Assembly (NCBI GenBank): GCA_031398915.1
Contig: JANNOG010000111.1
Location: 1 to 64,000 of the forward strand
DNA: 64,000 nt
From: JANNOG01 sp031398915
GTDB taxonomy: Bacteria > Actinomycetota > Actinomycetes > Actinomycetales > JBBAYJ01
Direction: 5' to 3'
The position numbers and the translations under genes are program-made. Below the pieces are notes generated by a model, which worked only from the letters and a program-made list of their open reading frames with translations, ran no database searches and had not been told where the DNA came from. Positions 7,991-15,846 of the stretch are shown here, in pieces (within the stretch, counting starts at the first letter, position 1; every line of letters starts with the position of its first letter).

Positions 7991-10374
7991 GCCACCGCCG
8001 CAGCCAGCTGGCGATCTGCCGGGGGTCGCCCGTACAACGTGGTCCGTTGGACCAGGGGACGACCGACCGATGCCGCCACCCGCCGGAACCCTGCCTCGTC
8101 CATCCCCTGGCCGTGGGTGGCCCCGGCGGCGCGGCTGATGTTCTCGTCCATCAGGGTGCCGCCCAAGTCGTTGACGCCGGCCCGGAGCAGCTGCCCCGCG
8201 CCCGCGGTACCGAGCTTGACCCATGACGCCTGGATGTTGTCGATCTCACCGTCGTACACGATCCGCGCGACGGCGTGCATCAGCAGTACCTCCCGCCAGG
8301 TCGGCCCGCGCCGCGCGCCGCGCTTGAGGTAGATCGGCGCGGCCATGTGGACGAACGGCAGGCCCACGAACTCGGTGAAGCCGCGGGTGCGACGTTGCAG
8401 TTCGCGGGTGCGCAGCAGGTGGCGGGCCCAGTGCACGGGCTGCTCGACCGCACCGAACATGATCGTGATGTTGGAACGCAGACCCACCGAGTGCGCGGTG
8501 GCGTGGGCATCCAGCCATTCTTGCGTGTCGATCTTGTCCGGGCAGAGGATGTCTCGGATGTCGTCGTCGAGGATCTCGGCGGCGGTCCCCGGCAGTGAGC
8601 GCAACCCTGCCTCGCGCAGTCGGATGAGGTAGGAGGCCAGCGGCTCGTCCAGCCGGCGGGCTCCCTCGGTGACCTCCAGTGCCGTGAAGCCGTGGATGTG
8701 CAGGCCGGGTGCCGCCTGCGCCACCGCGCGGGTGACGTCGATGTAGAAGTCGCCGTCGAAGCTGGGGTGGATGCCGCCCTGCAGGCATACCTCGGTGGCG
8801 CCGAGCTGTTGGGCTTCGACTGCGCGCGCGGCGACGTCGTCCAGGGACAGCAGGTAGGGCTTGCCGCGCAGGTTCAACGACAGCGGGCCCTTGGAGAAGC
8901 CGCAGAATCGGCACTTGTAGGTACAGACGTTGGTGTAGTTGATGTTCCGATTGACCACATAGGTGACGGCCGGGCCGACCGCCTCGGCGCGTAGCGCGTC
9001 CGCGGCGGTGGCGACGGCTCCGACCTCCGGCCCGCGGGCGGCGAACAGCGCGACGATCTCGGCCTCGCCCAGCTCCTGGCCCGCCGCGACACCGGCCAGA
9101 ACCTCCGCCACTGCCCCGCGCACCTGCTCGGCGCCCCTACCGGGCAGCAGCAGCGGAGCGGCCACGTCGCCACCGGACGCCCACATCGTGGACCGCCGAC
9201 CGACCTGGACCACCTCGGCACCCGTGCCCACGTTCGCGGCCGCCTGGTACCGCTCCGGCCACACCGCACCGGGATCGTCGCGGGCCAGGCCCTCGGCATC
9301 CGAGCGATCCATGACCGGAAAGTGCAACCCCTCCGCCAGCCAGGTCGTCGGGTCGAGGACGTACTGCGGGTGCATCGTCAACCGAGGCGCCAGAGTGTGC
9401 CCGCGGGCTTCGGTCGCCGCCCGGAGGACCTCGATCGCGGGCCATGGCCGCTCGGGGTTGACGTGGTCGGCGGTGACGGGCGAGACCCCGCCCCAATCAC
9501 TCACCCCGGCATCCAGCAGGTCGCCGAGGCGAGCGGGCTCACTGAGGTTGGGCGGTGCCTGGACGTGGACCTCGGTCGGCAGAACCAGGCGGGCGAGGGC
9601 GATCGCCTGGAGGTGGTCCTCGGTCGGGCACGGCGCCTCGGCCCTCATTCCCGTCCCCGGCTTGGGCAGGAAGTTCTGGACGATCACCTCCTGCACGTGA
9701 CCGTGGCGCCGGTGGCTGTCCGCGATCGCCAACAGCGCGTCGAGGCGGTCCATGGGCGTCTCGCCGATGCCGACGAGGATGCCGGTGGTGAACGGGATCC
9801 GCAGTCGGCCCGCCGTTTCGAGGGTGGCCAGGCGCCGCTCGGGGGTCTTGTCCGGAGCGCCGCGGTGGGCCGCGAGATCGGACCGCAACGACTCGATCAT
9901 CATCCCCTGAGACGGGCTGACCTCGCGCAGCCGCGTCAGATCGGCCTCGCTGACCGCGCCCGCGTTGGCATGCGGCAGCAGCCCCGTCTCGTCGAGCACC
10001 AGCCGGCACATGGCGACGAGGTAGTCGACGGTCGTGCCGTAGCCGTGGGAGTCCAGCCAGTCGCGCGCGGTCGGGTATCGATCCTCCGGCTGCTCACCCA
10101 ACGTGAACAGCGCCTCGTGGCAGCCGGCAGCAGAACCCGCGCGAGCGACTGCCAACACCTCCTCCGGCGTGAGGTAGGGCGCGGGCAGATGCGCCGGAGC
10201 GGTGGCGAACGTGCAGTATCCACAGCGGTCGCGGCACAACCGGGTCAGCGGGACGAAGACCTTGGGCGAGTAGGTCACCCGGGTGCCGTGCGCCCGGTCG
10301 CGGACTGCGGCGGCCTCGGCCATGAGGACCGGTAGCGGCAGGTCCAGCAGGGACGGGCTCGACGAGGAACTCAT
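7987..10374 (-). CDS. fbiC: FO synthase, CofG-CofH fusion (radical SAM)
   Basis: 795 aa. It makes FO, the deazaflavin core of F420, from tyrosine and the 5-amino-6-ribitylaminouracil of riboflavin synthesis. Two radical-SAM halves are visible, each with a CX3CX2C cluster: CRDRCGYC (C47, C51, C54) in the CofG half and CTYKCRFC near residue 480 in the CofH half. The ATG overlaps the stop of the preceding small gene (ATGA), and the stop overlaps the next small gene. Mycobacterial FbiC is somewhat longer (about 855 aa), but both domains look complete. Its neighbours (ligase, nitroreductase, two small proteins, fbiA) are unusual, because fbiC normally stands alone in mycobacteria. It could be the genome's only copy or a second one. 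Confidence 0.95.
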   Translation of the reverse strand: MSSSSSPSLLDLPLPVLMAEAAAVRDRAHGTRVTYSPKVFVPLTRLCRDRCGYCTFATAPAHLPAPYLTPEEVLAVARAGSAAGCHEALFTLGEQPEDRYPTARDWLDSHGYGTTVDYLVAMCRLVLDETGLLPHANAGAVSEADLTRLREVSPSQGMMIESLRSDLAAHRGAPDKTPERRLATLETAGRLRIPFTTGILVGIGETPMDRLDALLAIADSHRRHGHVQEVIVQNFLPKPGTGMRAEAPCPTEDHLQAIALARLVLPTEVHVQAPPNLSEPARLGDLLDAGVSDWGGVSPVTADHVNPERPWPAIEVLRAATEARGHTLAPRLTMHPQYVLDPTTWLAEGLHFPVMDRSDAEGLARDDPGAVWPERYQAAANVGTGAEVVQVGRRSTMWASGGDVAAPLLLPGRGAEQVRGAVAEVLAGVAAGQELGEAEIVALFAARGPEVGAVATAADALRAEAVGPAVTYVVNRNINYTNVCTYKCRFCGFSKGPLSLNLRGKPYLLSLDDVAARAVEAQQLGATEVCLQGGIHPSFDGDFYIDVTRAVAQAAPGLHIHGFTALEVTEGARRLDEPLASYLIRLREAGLRSLPGTAAEILDDDIRDILCPDKIDTQEWLDAHATAHSVGLRSNITIMFGAVEQPVHWARHLLRTRELQRRTRGFTEFVGLPFVHMAAPIYLKRGARRGPTWREVLLMHAVARIVYDGEIDNIQASWVKLGTAGAGQLLRAGVNDLGGTLMDENISRAAGATHGQGMDEAGFRRVAASVGRPLVQRTTLYGRPPADRQLAAAVA

Positions 10375-10709
10375 GACTGCATCCAGTCCGGCTGCTCGGG
10401 GAGCAGTCGGCGGCCGTTGGCGATGAAGAAGGCCCGGACGATGTTGCTGCGCTGGAGTTGGGCATTGCGCGGCTCGTCGTAGGTGGCCGCGAACTCCTTC
10501 GCCTTGTCGGTGTAGAAACCGCGACGCTTGTACTTGCGGGTCTCCTCGTCGAAGACCTCCTCGATCATGACGTCGGGGTCGACGTCGACGAAGCGGGCGA
10601 ACCCGGCGAGGGTGTCGAGCCGCTTGTCCCGGTCTGCCGGTGGTAGGTCGTCCAGCGACTTCGCATATCGCTCGACGGTCAGCTTGGCGAGGAAGTCGCT
10701 GTCTGGCAC
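10371..10709 (-). CDS. Small protein of unknown function upstream of fbiC
   Basis: 112 aa from a GTG at 10709. Its stop overlaps the fbiC start. The sequence is helical and charged (RYAKSLDDLPPADRDKRLDTL, then RRGFYTDKAKEFAATY) and ends in a Trp-containing tail. There is no signal peptide or membrane helix. The layout loosely resembles the SAM-like N-terminal fold of tyrosine recombinases, but no catalytic recombinase domain follows, so I do not propose that function. It resembles the 111-aa protein downstream of fbiC over about 40 residues. Its conserved place in a coupled fbi run suggests a deazaflavin-related accessory role. Confidence 0.75.
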   Translation of the reverse strand: MPDSDFLAKLTVERYAKSLDDLPPADRDKRLDTLAGFARFVDVDPDVMIEEVFDEETRKYKRRGFYTDKAKEFAATYDEPRNAQLQRSNIVRAFFIANGRRLLPEQPDWMQS

Positions 10710-10785
10710 AGGCTGCTCTCTCTCGGGTCAGGGGGGTTGCGGGAGCGGTGCAGTGGCGGCGCGGGCAGACGCCGCGAGAGGTCGG

Positions 10786-10820
10786 GACACGGCGCCCGGC
10801 GGCGTCCCGGGCGCCGTGTC
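10786..10820 (-). terminator. Perfect 14-bp hairpin between nitroreductase and fbiC genes
   Basis: GACACGGCGCCCGG is repeated as its exact reverse complement after a 7-nt loop. It lies 18 bp after the nitroreductase stop and about 77 bp before the next start on the same strand. There is no U-tract, as is common in actinobacteria. It may end or attenuate transcription, making fbiC expression lower than, or separate from, the ligase/nitroreductase part. Confidence 0.65.
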
Positions 10821-10838
10821 GCGAACCCGATCAGGGCT

Positions 10839-11684
10839 CTACTCGGGCAGGCCGAACATGGCTGCCATCGCCCGGATCTCCTGGCGGCGGTGGGCAAGCG
10901 GGGCGGCAGCCTGCAGCATCCCGGCCTCGACCAGCTCGGACACGACAGCTGGGTCACGGTGGACGGGGTTGCCCCAGCGGCCCTCGAAGTACAGCTCCTC
11001 GAACGGCGCCCGTGGCCGCTGCCCGCCGGCTTCGGCACCCTCGGCCGGGTAGCCGAGCAGCTGGATCTGGGTGACGGTGGTGCCCTCGGGCATCCCCAGC
11101 AGCTCACCGATCTTGGCCCGCTGACCGGTCAGCAGCGCGGTACCCAGGCCCTCGTCGACGGCGGCGAGCAGAGCGGTGCCCATCGCCAGCCCGGTCTCGA
11201 TCGCCGACAGCCACTCGGCGAACGTGCGGTCCCCGGCCATGACGTTGAAGTCGGGGGTCTTGAGGACGATGTCCTCGATGAACTGCTCGCTCCAGCCGTA
11301 GCTGGACGTCAGGGCGCCGACGTCGATCAGCTGCATGAGGTTGTCCTTGAGCACGTCCCACCCGGACATGTCGATGGTCCAGTAGATGTGGACGGGTGCC
11401 TGCGCGCCTGCGGGCTGGTTGTACATCGCCGCCACCAGGCCGTCGAACAGTTCGCGCTCGACCTCGTCGCGGTAGACGACGACGGCCTTGCGGATCAGGC
11501 CGGCGTTGCCGTGCTGGCACTGCAGGCGCGCGGCCTCGAGAACCTTCTGGACCTTGGCCTTCTCGACCGGCTGCCAAGGCTTGAAGAACCGGATCGAGCG
11601 GCGGTTGCCGACGGCCTGCTTGAACGTGAGGCCGGTGGGCGCCGCGTGGGTGATGGCTGCGGGGCCGGTTTCGGTGACGGTCAT
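10839..11684 (-). CDS. Nitroreductase-family FMN oxidoreductase
   Basis: 281 aa. The family binds FMN and transfers hydride from NAD(P)H to nitro groups, quinones or flavin-like substrates. The N-terminal NRRSIRFF, the mid-protein AIETGLAMGTALLAAVDEGLGTALLTG and the IQLLGYP segment are typical. An insertion of about 60 residues (around the segments SGWDVLKDNLMQLIDVGA and FIEDIVLKTPDFNVMAGD) sets it apart from short NfsB-like enzymes. The start overlaps the ligase stop by 4 bp (ATGA). The C-terminal domain of FbiB is also a nitroreductase fold that reduces dehydro-F420-0, so a reductase near fbiC and fbiA may act on a deazaflavin intermediate. A nitro- or enoyl-substrate linked to the ligase is equally possible. 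Confidence 0.82.
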   Translation of the reverse strand: MTVTETGPAAITHAAPTGLTFKQAVGNRRSIRFFKPWQPVEKAKVQKVLEAARLQCQHGNAGLIRKAVVVYRDEVERELFDGLVAAMYNQPAGAQAPVHIYWTIDMSGWDVLKDNLMQLIDVGALTSSYGWSEQFIEDIVLKTPDFNVMAGDRTFAEWLSAIETGLAMGTALLAAVDEGLGTALLTGQRAKIGELLGMPEGTTVTQIQLLGYPAEGAEAGGQRPRAPFEELYFEGRWGNPVHRDPAVVSELVEAGMLQAAAPLAHRRQEIRAMAAMFGLPE

Positions 11685-13273
11685 TCCGGGATTCCTCTCA
11701 GTAGGTGTTTCTGGACCTTGCCGACGGAGGTCCGTGGCAACTCCGCCACGAACCGGATCGCTTGGGGCACCTTGAACGGGGCCAGCCGGACGCGACAGTG
11801 CGCCAGCAGTTCGGCCTCGCTCGCCCGCGCCCCGGCGTGCAGGACGACGAACGCGTGTATCGCCTCGTCACGCATGTCGTCGGGGACGCCCACGACGGCG
11901 GTGTCGAAGACGGCGGGATGCTGGGCGACGACGGCCTCGACCTCGGCGCTGGCGACGTTCTCGCCCGACCGTTTGATCATGTCCTTACGACGGTCGACGA
12001 AGTACAGGTAGCCGTCGGCGTCGGCGCTCACGGTGTCCCCGGTGTGCAGCCAGCCGTCGCGGATCGCCAGCGACGTCGCCTGAGGATCGTCGAGGTAGCC
12101 CGACATCATGGTGCGACCCGGTTGCCCGTGGACCAGCAGTTCACCGGGTTCGCCGGGTGCGGCATCGGTGCCTGCGGCGCTGAGGACGCGAACCCGGACC
12201 CCCGGCAGTGGTCGCCCGATGGACTGCCACGCCCGGCGTTCGTACAACGGGTTGATCGTCGTGGGGACGACCGTCTCGGTCATTCCGTAAAGCTGCACGA
12301 GGGGGACGGCGAAGCGGCGCTCGAATTCGGCGGCCTGGGCCTCGGTGACGTTCTGGGCGAACATCGCCACCCGCAGCCGGTGCGCCGTGTCGTGATCACT
12401 GGGAGGCGCGGCGAGGATCATCCGGATGGGGGCGGCGAACACGCTCGCGACGGTGGCGCCCAGGACGTGCGCCTGCTCGGACCAGCGGCTGGCGCTGAAC
12501 CGGGGCGTCAGCGCGATCGACGCGCCGGTGACCAGCGCCGACATCGTCGAGTAGTACTGGGCGTTGCCGTGGAACAGGGGCAGGACGACCAGCTGGCGAT
12601 CGTCGGGGCGCAGCCGCAGATGGCCCGCCACCGCGTCGCCGGCGTGCAGGTATGCGGCGTGGGACACCAGAACCCCCTTGGGTCGACTGGTGGTGCCGGA
12701 GGTGTAGAGCACCGCCAGCGGGTCGCCGGCCGAGGCGGCACCGGTCACCGGTCCGGCATCGGAGACCGTCGACCCGGCCCACTCGTGGGTCAGGTCCAGC
12801 ACCGTGACCGCGCTGCCGGCCGCCTCTTTCGCGCCTGGCATGAGGTCGGCCTCGGCGGCGACCACCCGACACCCGGCGTGCGCCAGCACGAACTCCAACT
12901 CGGCGATCGTGGACGACGGATTCAACGGCACCGCGGTCGCGCCCAGGAGGGCAGCGGCGAACCACGCGTCGTAGAACTCCGGCCGATTCGAGCCGAGGAT
13001 CGCGAACCGATCGCCCGGACCGATCCCCTGGTTGGCGAGCACGGTCGCCGCGACCCGGACCCGCTCCACCATGGTCCGGTACGAGACCTCGACGACCTCC
13101 CTCGGCGCAGCCTCGAACAGCAGGAAGGGCGCGTCCGGCGAGCGCTCGGCGTGACCGCACAGCACCGTCCACACCGTGTCCGTGCCACGCACCGGAGGCG
13201 GCCCGAGGTGGGCGTCGAACCTGGTGCCGTCCACATCGACCGTCACCGGTCCAGCGTGAGCCGGGAGGGTCAC
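11681..13273 (-). CDS. AMP-dependent acyl-CoA ligase (CaiC-like)
   Basis: 530 aa. ANL-superfamily enzyme that activates a carboxylate as acyl-AMP and transfers it to CoA. Visible motifs: LYTSGTTSRPKGV (P-loop-like A3), LYGMTETV (A5), GWLHTGD (A7), DRRKDMIKRSGENV (hinge) and the C-terminal lysine region TSVGKVQK. It resembles crotonobetaine/carnitine-CoA ligases more than long-chain fatty acid ligases. The substrate is not predictable. The start is a GTG at 13273, and a second GTG at 13246 is possible, since the proposed regulator boxes lie only 9-35 bp upstream of the first. It heads the run to nitroreductase and, past a hairpin, fbiC-fbiA. Confidence 0.85.
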   Translation of the reverse strand: MTLPAHAGPVTVDVDGTRFDAHLGPPPVRGTDTVWTVLCGHAERSPDAPFLLFEAAPREVVEVSYRTMVERVRVAATVLANQGIGPGDRFAILGSNRPEFYDAWFAAALLGATAVPLNPSSTIAELEFVLAHAGCRVVAAEADLMPGAKEAAGSAVTVLDLTHEWAGSTVSDAGPVTGAASAGDPLAVLYTSGTTSRPKGVLVSHAAYLHAGDAVAGHLRLRPDDRQLVVLPLFHGNAQYYSTMSALVTGASIALTPRFSASRWSEQAHVLGATVASVFAAPIRMILAAPPSDHDTAHRLRVAMFAQNVTEAQAAEFERRFAVPLVQLYGMTETVVPTTINPLYERRAWQSIGRPLPGVRVRVLSAAGTDAAPGEPGELLVHGQPGRTMMSGYLDDPQATSLAIRDGWLHTGDTVSADADGYLYFVDRRKDMIKRSGENVASAEVEAVVAQHPAVFDTAVVGVPDDMRDEAIHAFVVLHAGARASEAELLAHCRVRLAPFKVPQAIRFVAELPRTSVGKVQKHLLRGIPE

Positions 13274-13281
13274 GCGGCGAC

Positions 13282-13308
13282 CAACGCAATCTCAACGGAT
13301 TCTCAACG
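13282..13308. promoter_or_regulatory. Three CAACG repeats at 11-bp spacing (candidate OmpR-type boxes)
   Basis: CAACG occurs at 13282, 13293 and 13304, exactly one helical turn apart. The last two are extended to TCTCAACG. OmpR/PhoB regulators bind such 11-bp-spaced direct repeats. The site lies between the ligase gene and the divergent response-regulator gene, so the regulator at 13381 is the natural candidate to bind it. Confidence 0.55.
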
Positions 13309-13380
13309 CGGCCGGCCCCCGCGCCACCGTGAGACCATGAGCCCGGCGGTGTCGAGGGCGCGACCGCCCGGGAGGCCGAT

Positions 13381-14100
13381 ATGGGCGATGGCGCGAGGCG
13401 CGTACTCGTCGTCGACGACGACGACGGGGTGAGGACGGTCGCTGCCTGGCAACTCCAGGCGGAGGGGTTCGTCGTCAGTCAGGCACGCGATGGCGCGGAG
13501 GCGCTCGAACGGATCGCGCGCGAGGACCTCCAGCTCGTGATCCTCGATCTGTCCCTGCCAGTGGTGGCGGGCCTCGACGTGCTGCGCCGATTGCGCACCG
13601 GGGCAACCGCCGCGCGGACCCTGCCGGTCATCGTGTTGTCGGGCCGCAACGGCGAGACCGACCGGATCATCGGCCTCGACCTGGGCGCCGACGACTACCT
13701 GGTCAAGCCGTTCTCGCCGGGCGAGCTGGCCGCCAGGGTGCGCTCGGTCCTGCGGCGCTCGCGAGTGCCCGTGCCTGACGATCGTGACCGGGGAGGGGAC
13801 GCGCCCGGCGGGTCGCTCCGGGTGGACGAGGTGACCCGCGACGTCACCGCGTTGGGGCGTGCGGTGGACCTCACCGCCAAAGAATTCGATCTCCTCGCCT
13901 TCCTGGTCCGCCACCCCCGCCAGGTCTTCACCCGCGCCCAACTGCTGCACCGCGTCTGGGGCACGGCATCGCAATGGCAGAGCGAGGCGACGGTGACCGA
14001 GCACGTGCACCGGCTGCGCCAGAAGATCGAACCCGACCCGGCACATCCGCGGTGGCTGCGCACGGTGCGCGGCGTCGGCTACCGGCTGGAACCGCAGTGA
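13381..14100 (+). CDS. OmpR/PhoB-family response regulator
   Basis: 239 aa. The receiver domain (residues about 7-122) has the acidic pocket VVDDDDG, phospho-acceptor D56 in ILDLSLP and K108 in DDYLVKPF. A winged-helix DNA-binding domain follows (about 142-238), with LTAKEFDLLAFLV and the terminal VRGVGYRLEPQ. GGGAGG lies just ahead of the ATG. The histidine-kinase gene overlaps its stop (GTGA). It is divergent from the ligase/nitroreductase/fbi cluster across the 11-bp CAACG repeats and just upstream of the glutamine-synthetase operon, so either could be its target. The repeats favour the former. Confidence 0.93.
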   Translation: MGDGARRVLVVDDDDGVRTVAAWQLQAEGFVVSQARDGAEALERIAREDLQLVILDLSLPVVAGLDVLRRLRTGATAARTLPVIVLSGRNGETDRIIGLDLGADDYLVKPFSPGELAARVRSVLRRSRVPVPDDRDRGGDAPGGSLRVDEVTRDVTALGRAVDLTAKEFDLLAFLVRHPRQVFTRAQLLHRVWGTASQWQSEATVTEHVHRLRQKIEPDPAHPRWLRTVRGVGYRLEPQ

Positions 14101-15752
14101 CCGCCGCCGGCCAGAACGTGCGGATCGATTCGACCAGGGGTGACCTGGACGACCTCGACGACCTGGTGGCGCACCAGGGCGCGATCCTCGAACTGATCGC
14201 GTCCGGGGCAGGGCACGGCGACGTCCTGACGGCCGTGGTCCACGCCCTCGAGGGGATGATCGTCGACAGCCGGTGCTCGATCCTGCTGCTCGACCCGGCG
14301 CGGGGGGCTCTGGATCACGGCGCGGCACCATCGCTGCCCGCCGCCTACACCGCAGCGATCGACGGTATCCACATCGGCCCCGACGCCGGCTCCTGTGGAA
14401 CTGCCGCCTACACCGGGCGGCGGATCGTGGCGGAGGACATCCGGACCGACAGCCGGTGGGAGGCGTTTCGCGACCTCGCCCTACCGCACGGCCTCCGCTC
14501 GTGCTGGTCCACCCCGATCCGAGGTCGCACCGGCGTACTGGGCACGTTCGCCGTCTACCACTACGCACCGCACCGCCCCGGCGAGCGCGAACAGCGCCTG
14601 GTGGATCGATTCACCCACCTGGCATCGGTGGCCATCGACCACGCCGGACTGTTCGGGGCGCTGGCCGACAGCGAGGAGCGGTTCCGCCGGGCATTCGAGG
14701 ACAACGTGGTGGGGATGGCGCTGACCGACCTCGACGGGCGATTGCTCAAGGTCAACCGCGCCCTGTGCGTACTGCTAGATCGGTCGGAAGGCGAGCTGGT
14801 GGGCGAACCCTTGACCGCGCTGGCGACCCCCACGACGGATACCGACCTCACCCGTGCCGCGCACGACGGCGTCCATCTCGACGCCGTCGCCCGGACCCCC
14901 ACGGGTCGGGAGCTGGAGTTGCGGGTGACCGCATCGGCGGTGCGCCGGTCGAACGGCTCGCCCGAGGTGCTGTGCGTCCACGTCATCGACGTCACCCAGC
15001 GTCGCGCCGCCGAACGTGAGCGCCGGGCGCGCCACGAGGCGGAGGTGGCCCGCGCCGCAGCCGAGTCCGCCAATACCGCGAAGTCGCAGTTCGTCACCAC
15101 GCTCAGCCACGAGTTGCGGACACCGATGCAGGCGATCGCCGGCTTCGCTGAGCTGCTGGGCACCTTGGACATGTCGCCGGGACAGCGCGCCACCGCCCTG
15201 GGCCACATCGCCTCGGCGACCTCGCACGTCCTGTCGATCGTCGACGACGTCCTCGACCTGGCGGCGGTCGATGCGGGCGCGCTGTCGCTGTCCCCGGCAG
15301 AGGTGGACGTCCACGACCTGGTGGTGGACGTCGTCGCACTGCTCCAGCCGCTGGCCGCGCGCCGCGGGGTGGTCGTGTCGGCGACGCCCTGTGATGCCGT
15401 CACCGTCGCCGACACCCGGCGCTTGCGGCAGGTACTCATCAACCTCGTGACCAATGCCGTCCAGTACAACAATCCAGGAGGTAGCGTCGACGTGGCCGTG
15501 TCTCGCCGAGAGGGCATCGTCGCCGTTGCCGTACGCGACGACGGACCGGGGATCCACACCGATGACATCCCCCGGATGTTCGTGCCGTTCGACCGGCTGG
15601 GAGCTGCCGCCTGCGCGCCCGAGCGCCCAGGCAGCGGGTTGGGCCTGGCCCTGGTTCGAGCCCTGGTCGAGGCGATGAACGGGCGGATCGACGTGGTCAG
15701 CCGGGTCGGCGTGGGCACCGTGGTGACTGTGGAGTTGCCCGCCGCCGGTTGA
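14097..15752 (+). CDS. Cytoplasmic GAF-PAS sensor histidine kinase
   Basis: 551 aa from the GTG at 14097, which overlaps the response-regulator stop. Domain order: GAF (about 25-185, containing SRCSILLLDP and DAGSCGTAAYTGRRI), PAS (about 192-300), a short coiled coil, HisKA (FVTTLSHELRTP, H338) and HATPase (N box LINLVTNAVQYN, G boxes DDGPGI and GSGLGLALV). No transmembrane segments are present, so it senses an internal or diffusible signal through GAF/PAS. Neither the signal nor a bound cofactor can be read from sequence. It is paired with the regulator at 13381-14100. Confidence 0.92.
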   Translation: MTAAGQNVRIDSTRGDLDDLDDLVAHQGAILELIASGAGHGDVLTAVVHALEGMIVDSRCSILLLDPARGALDHGAAPSLPAAYTAAIDGIHIGPDAGSCGTAAYTGRRIVAEDIRTDSRWEAFRDLALPHGLRSCWSTPIRGRTGVLGTFAVYHYAPHRPGEREQRLVDRFTHLASVAIDHAGLFGALADSEERFRRAFEDNVVGMALTDLDGRLLKVNRALCVLLDRSEGELVGEPLTALATPTTDTDLTRAAHDGVHLDAVARTPTGRELELRVTASAVRRSNGSPEVLCVHVIDVTQRRAAERERRARHEAEVARAAAESANTAKSQFVTTLSHELRTPMQAIAGFAELLGTLDMSPGQRATALGHIASATSHVLSIVDDVLDLAAVDAGALSLSPAEVDVHDLVVDVVALLQPLAARRGVVVSATPCDAVTVADTRRLRQVLINLVTNAVQYNNPGGSVDVAVSRREGIVAVAVRDDGPGIHTDDIPRMFVPFDRLGAAACAPERPGSGLGLALVRALVEAMNGRIDVVSRVGVGTVVTVELPAAG

Positions 15753-15760
15753 GGATCGTC

Positions 15761-15776
15761 GTTACACCCCGGTAAC
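15761..15776. promoter_or_regulatory. GlnR-like nitrogen-regulator box
   Basis: GTTAC-ACCCCG-GTAAC: two 5-mers separated by 6 bp, matching the GlnR pattern known in mycobacteria and Streptomyces. It lies 70 bp before the glutamine-synthetase homologue. GlnR control of glutamine-synthetase homologue operons is known in related genera, so nitrogen-limitation control is likely. Confidence 0.6.
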
Positions 15777-15783
15777 AGCGAAG

Positions 15784-15820
15784 GTCTACTGTCACGATTC
15801 GTTGAATACCCACAGTAGAC
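15784..15820. promoter_or_regulatory. Perfect 9-bp inverted repeat upstream of glnT
   Basis: GTCTACTGT pairs with ACAGTAGAC over a 19-bp spacer, ending 26 bp before the glnT start. It could be an operator for a local regulator or a leader hairpin. No specific binder can be named. Confidence 0.4.
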
Positions 15821-15846
15821 TCGGGCTGCAGTGAACGGGAGGCGCG

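Noticed and set aside
8963..10335. Long plus-strand frames (245 and 337 codons) opposite fbiC.
   Set aside because: They are antisense to two conserved radical-SAM domains and have no recognisable product; typical of GC-rich third positions.
10371..10709. The protein as a fragment of a tyrosine recombinase.
   Set aside because: Resembles only the SAM-like helical fold; no R-H-R-Y catalytic domain nearby and it is coupled to fbiC.
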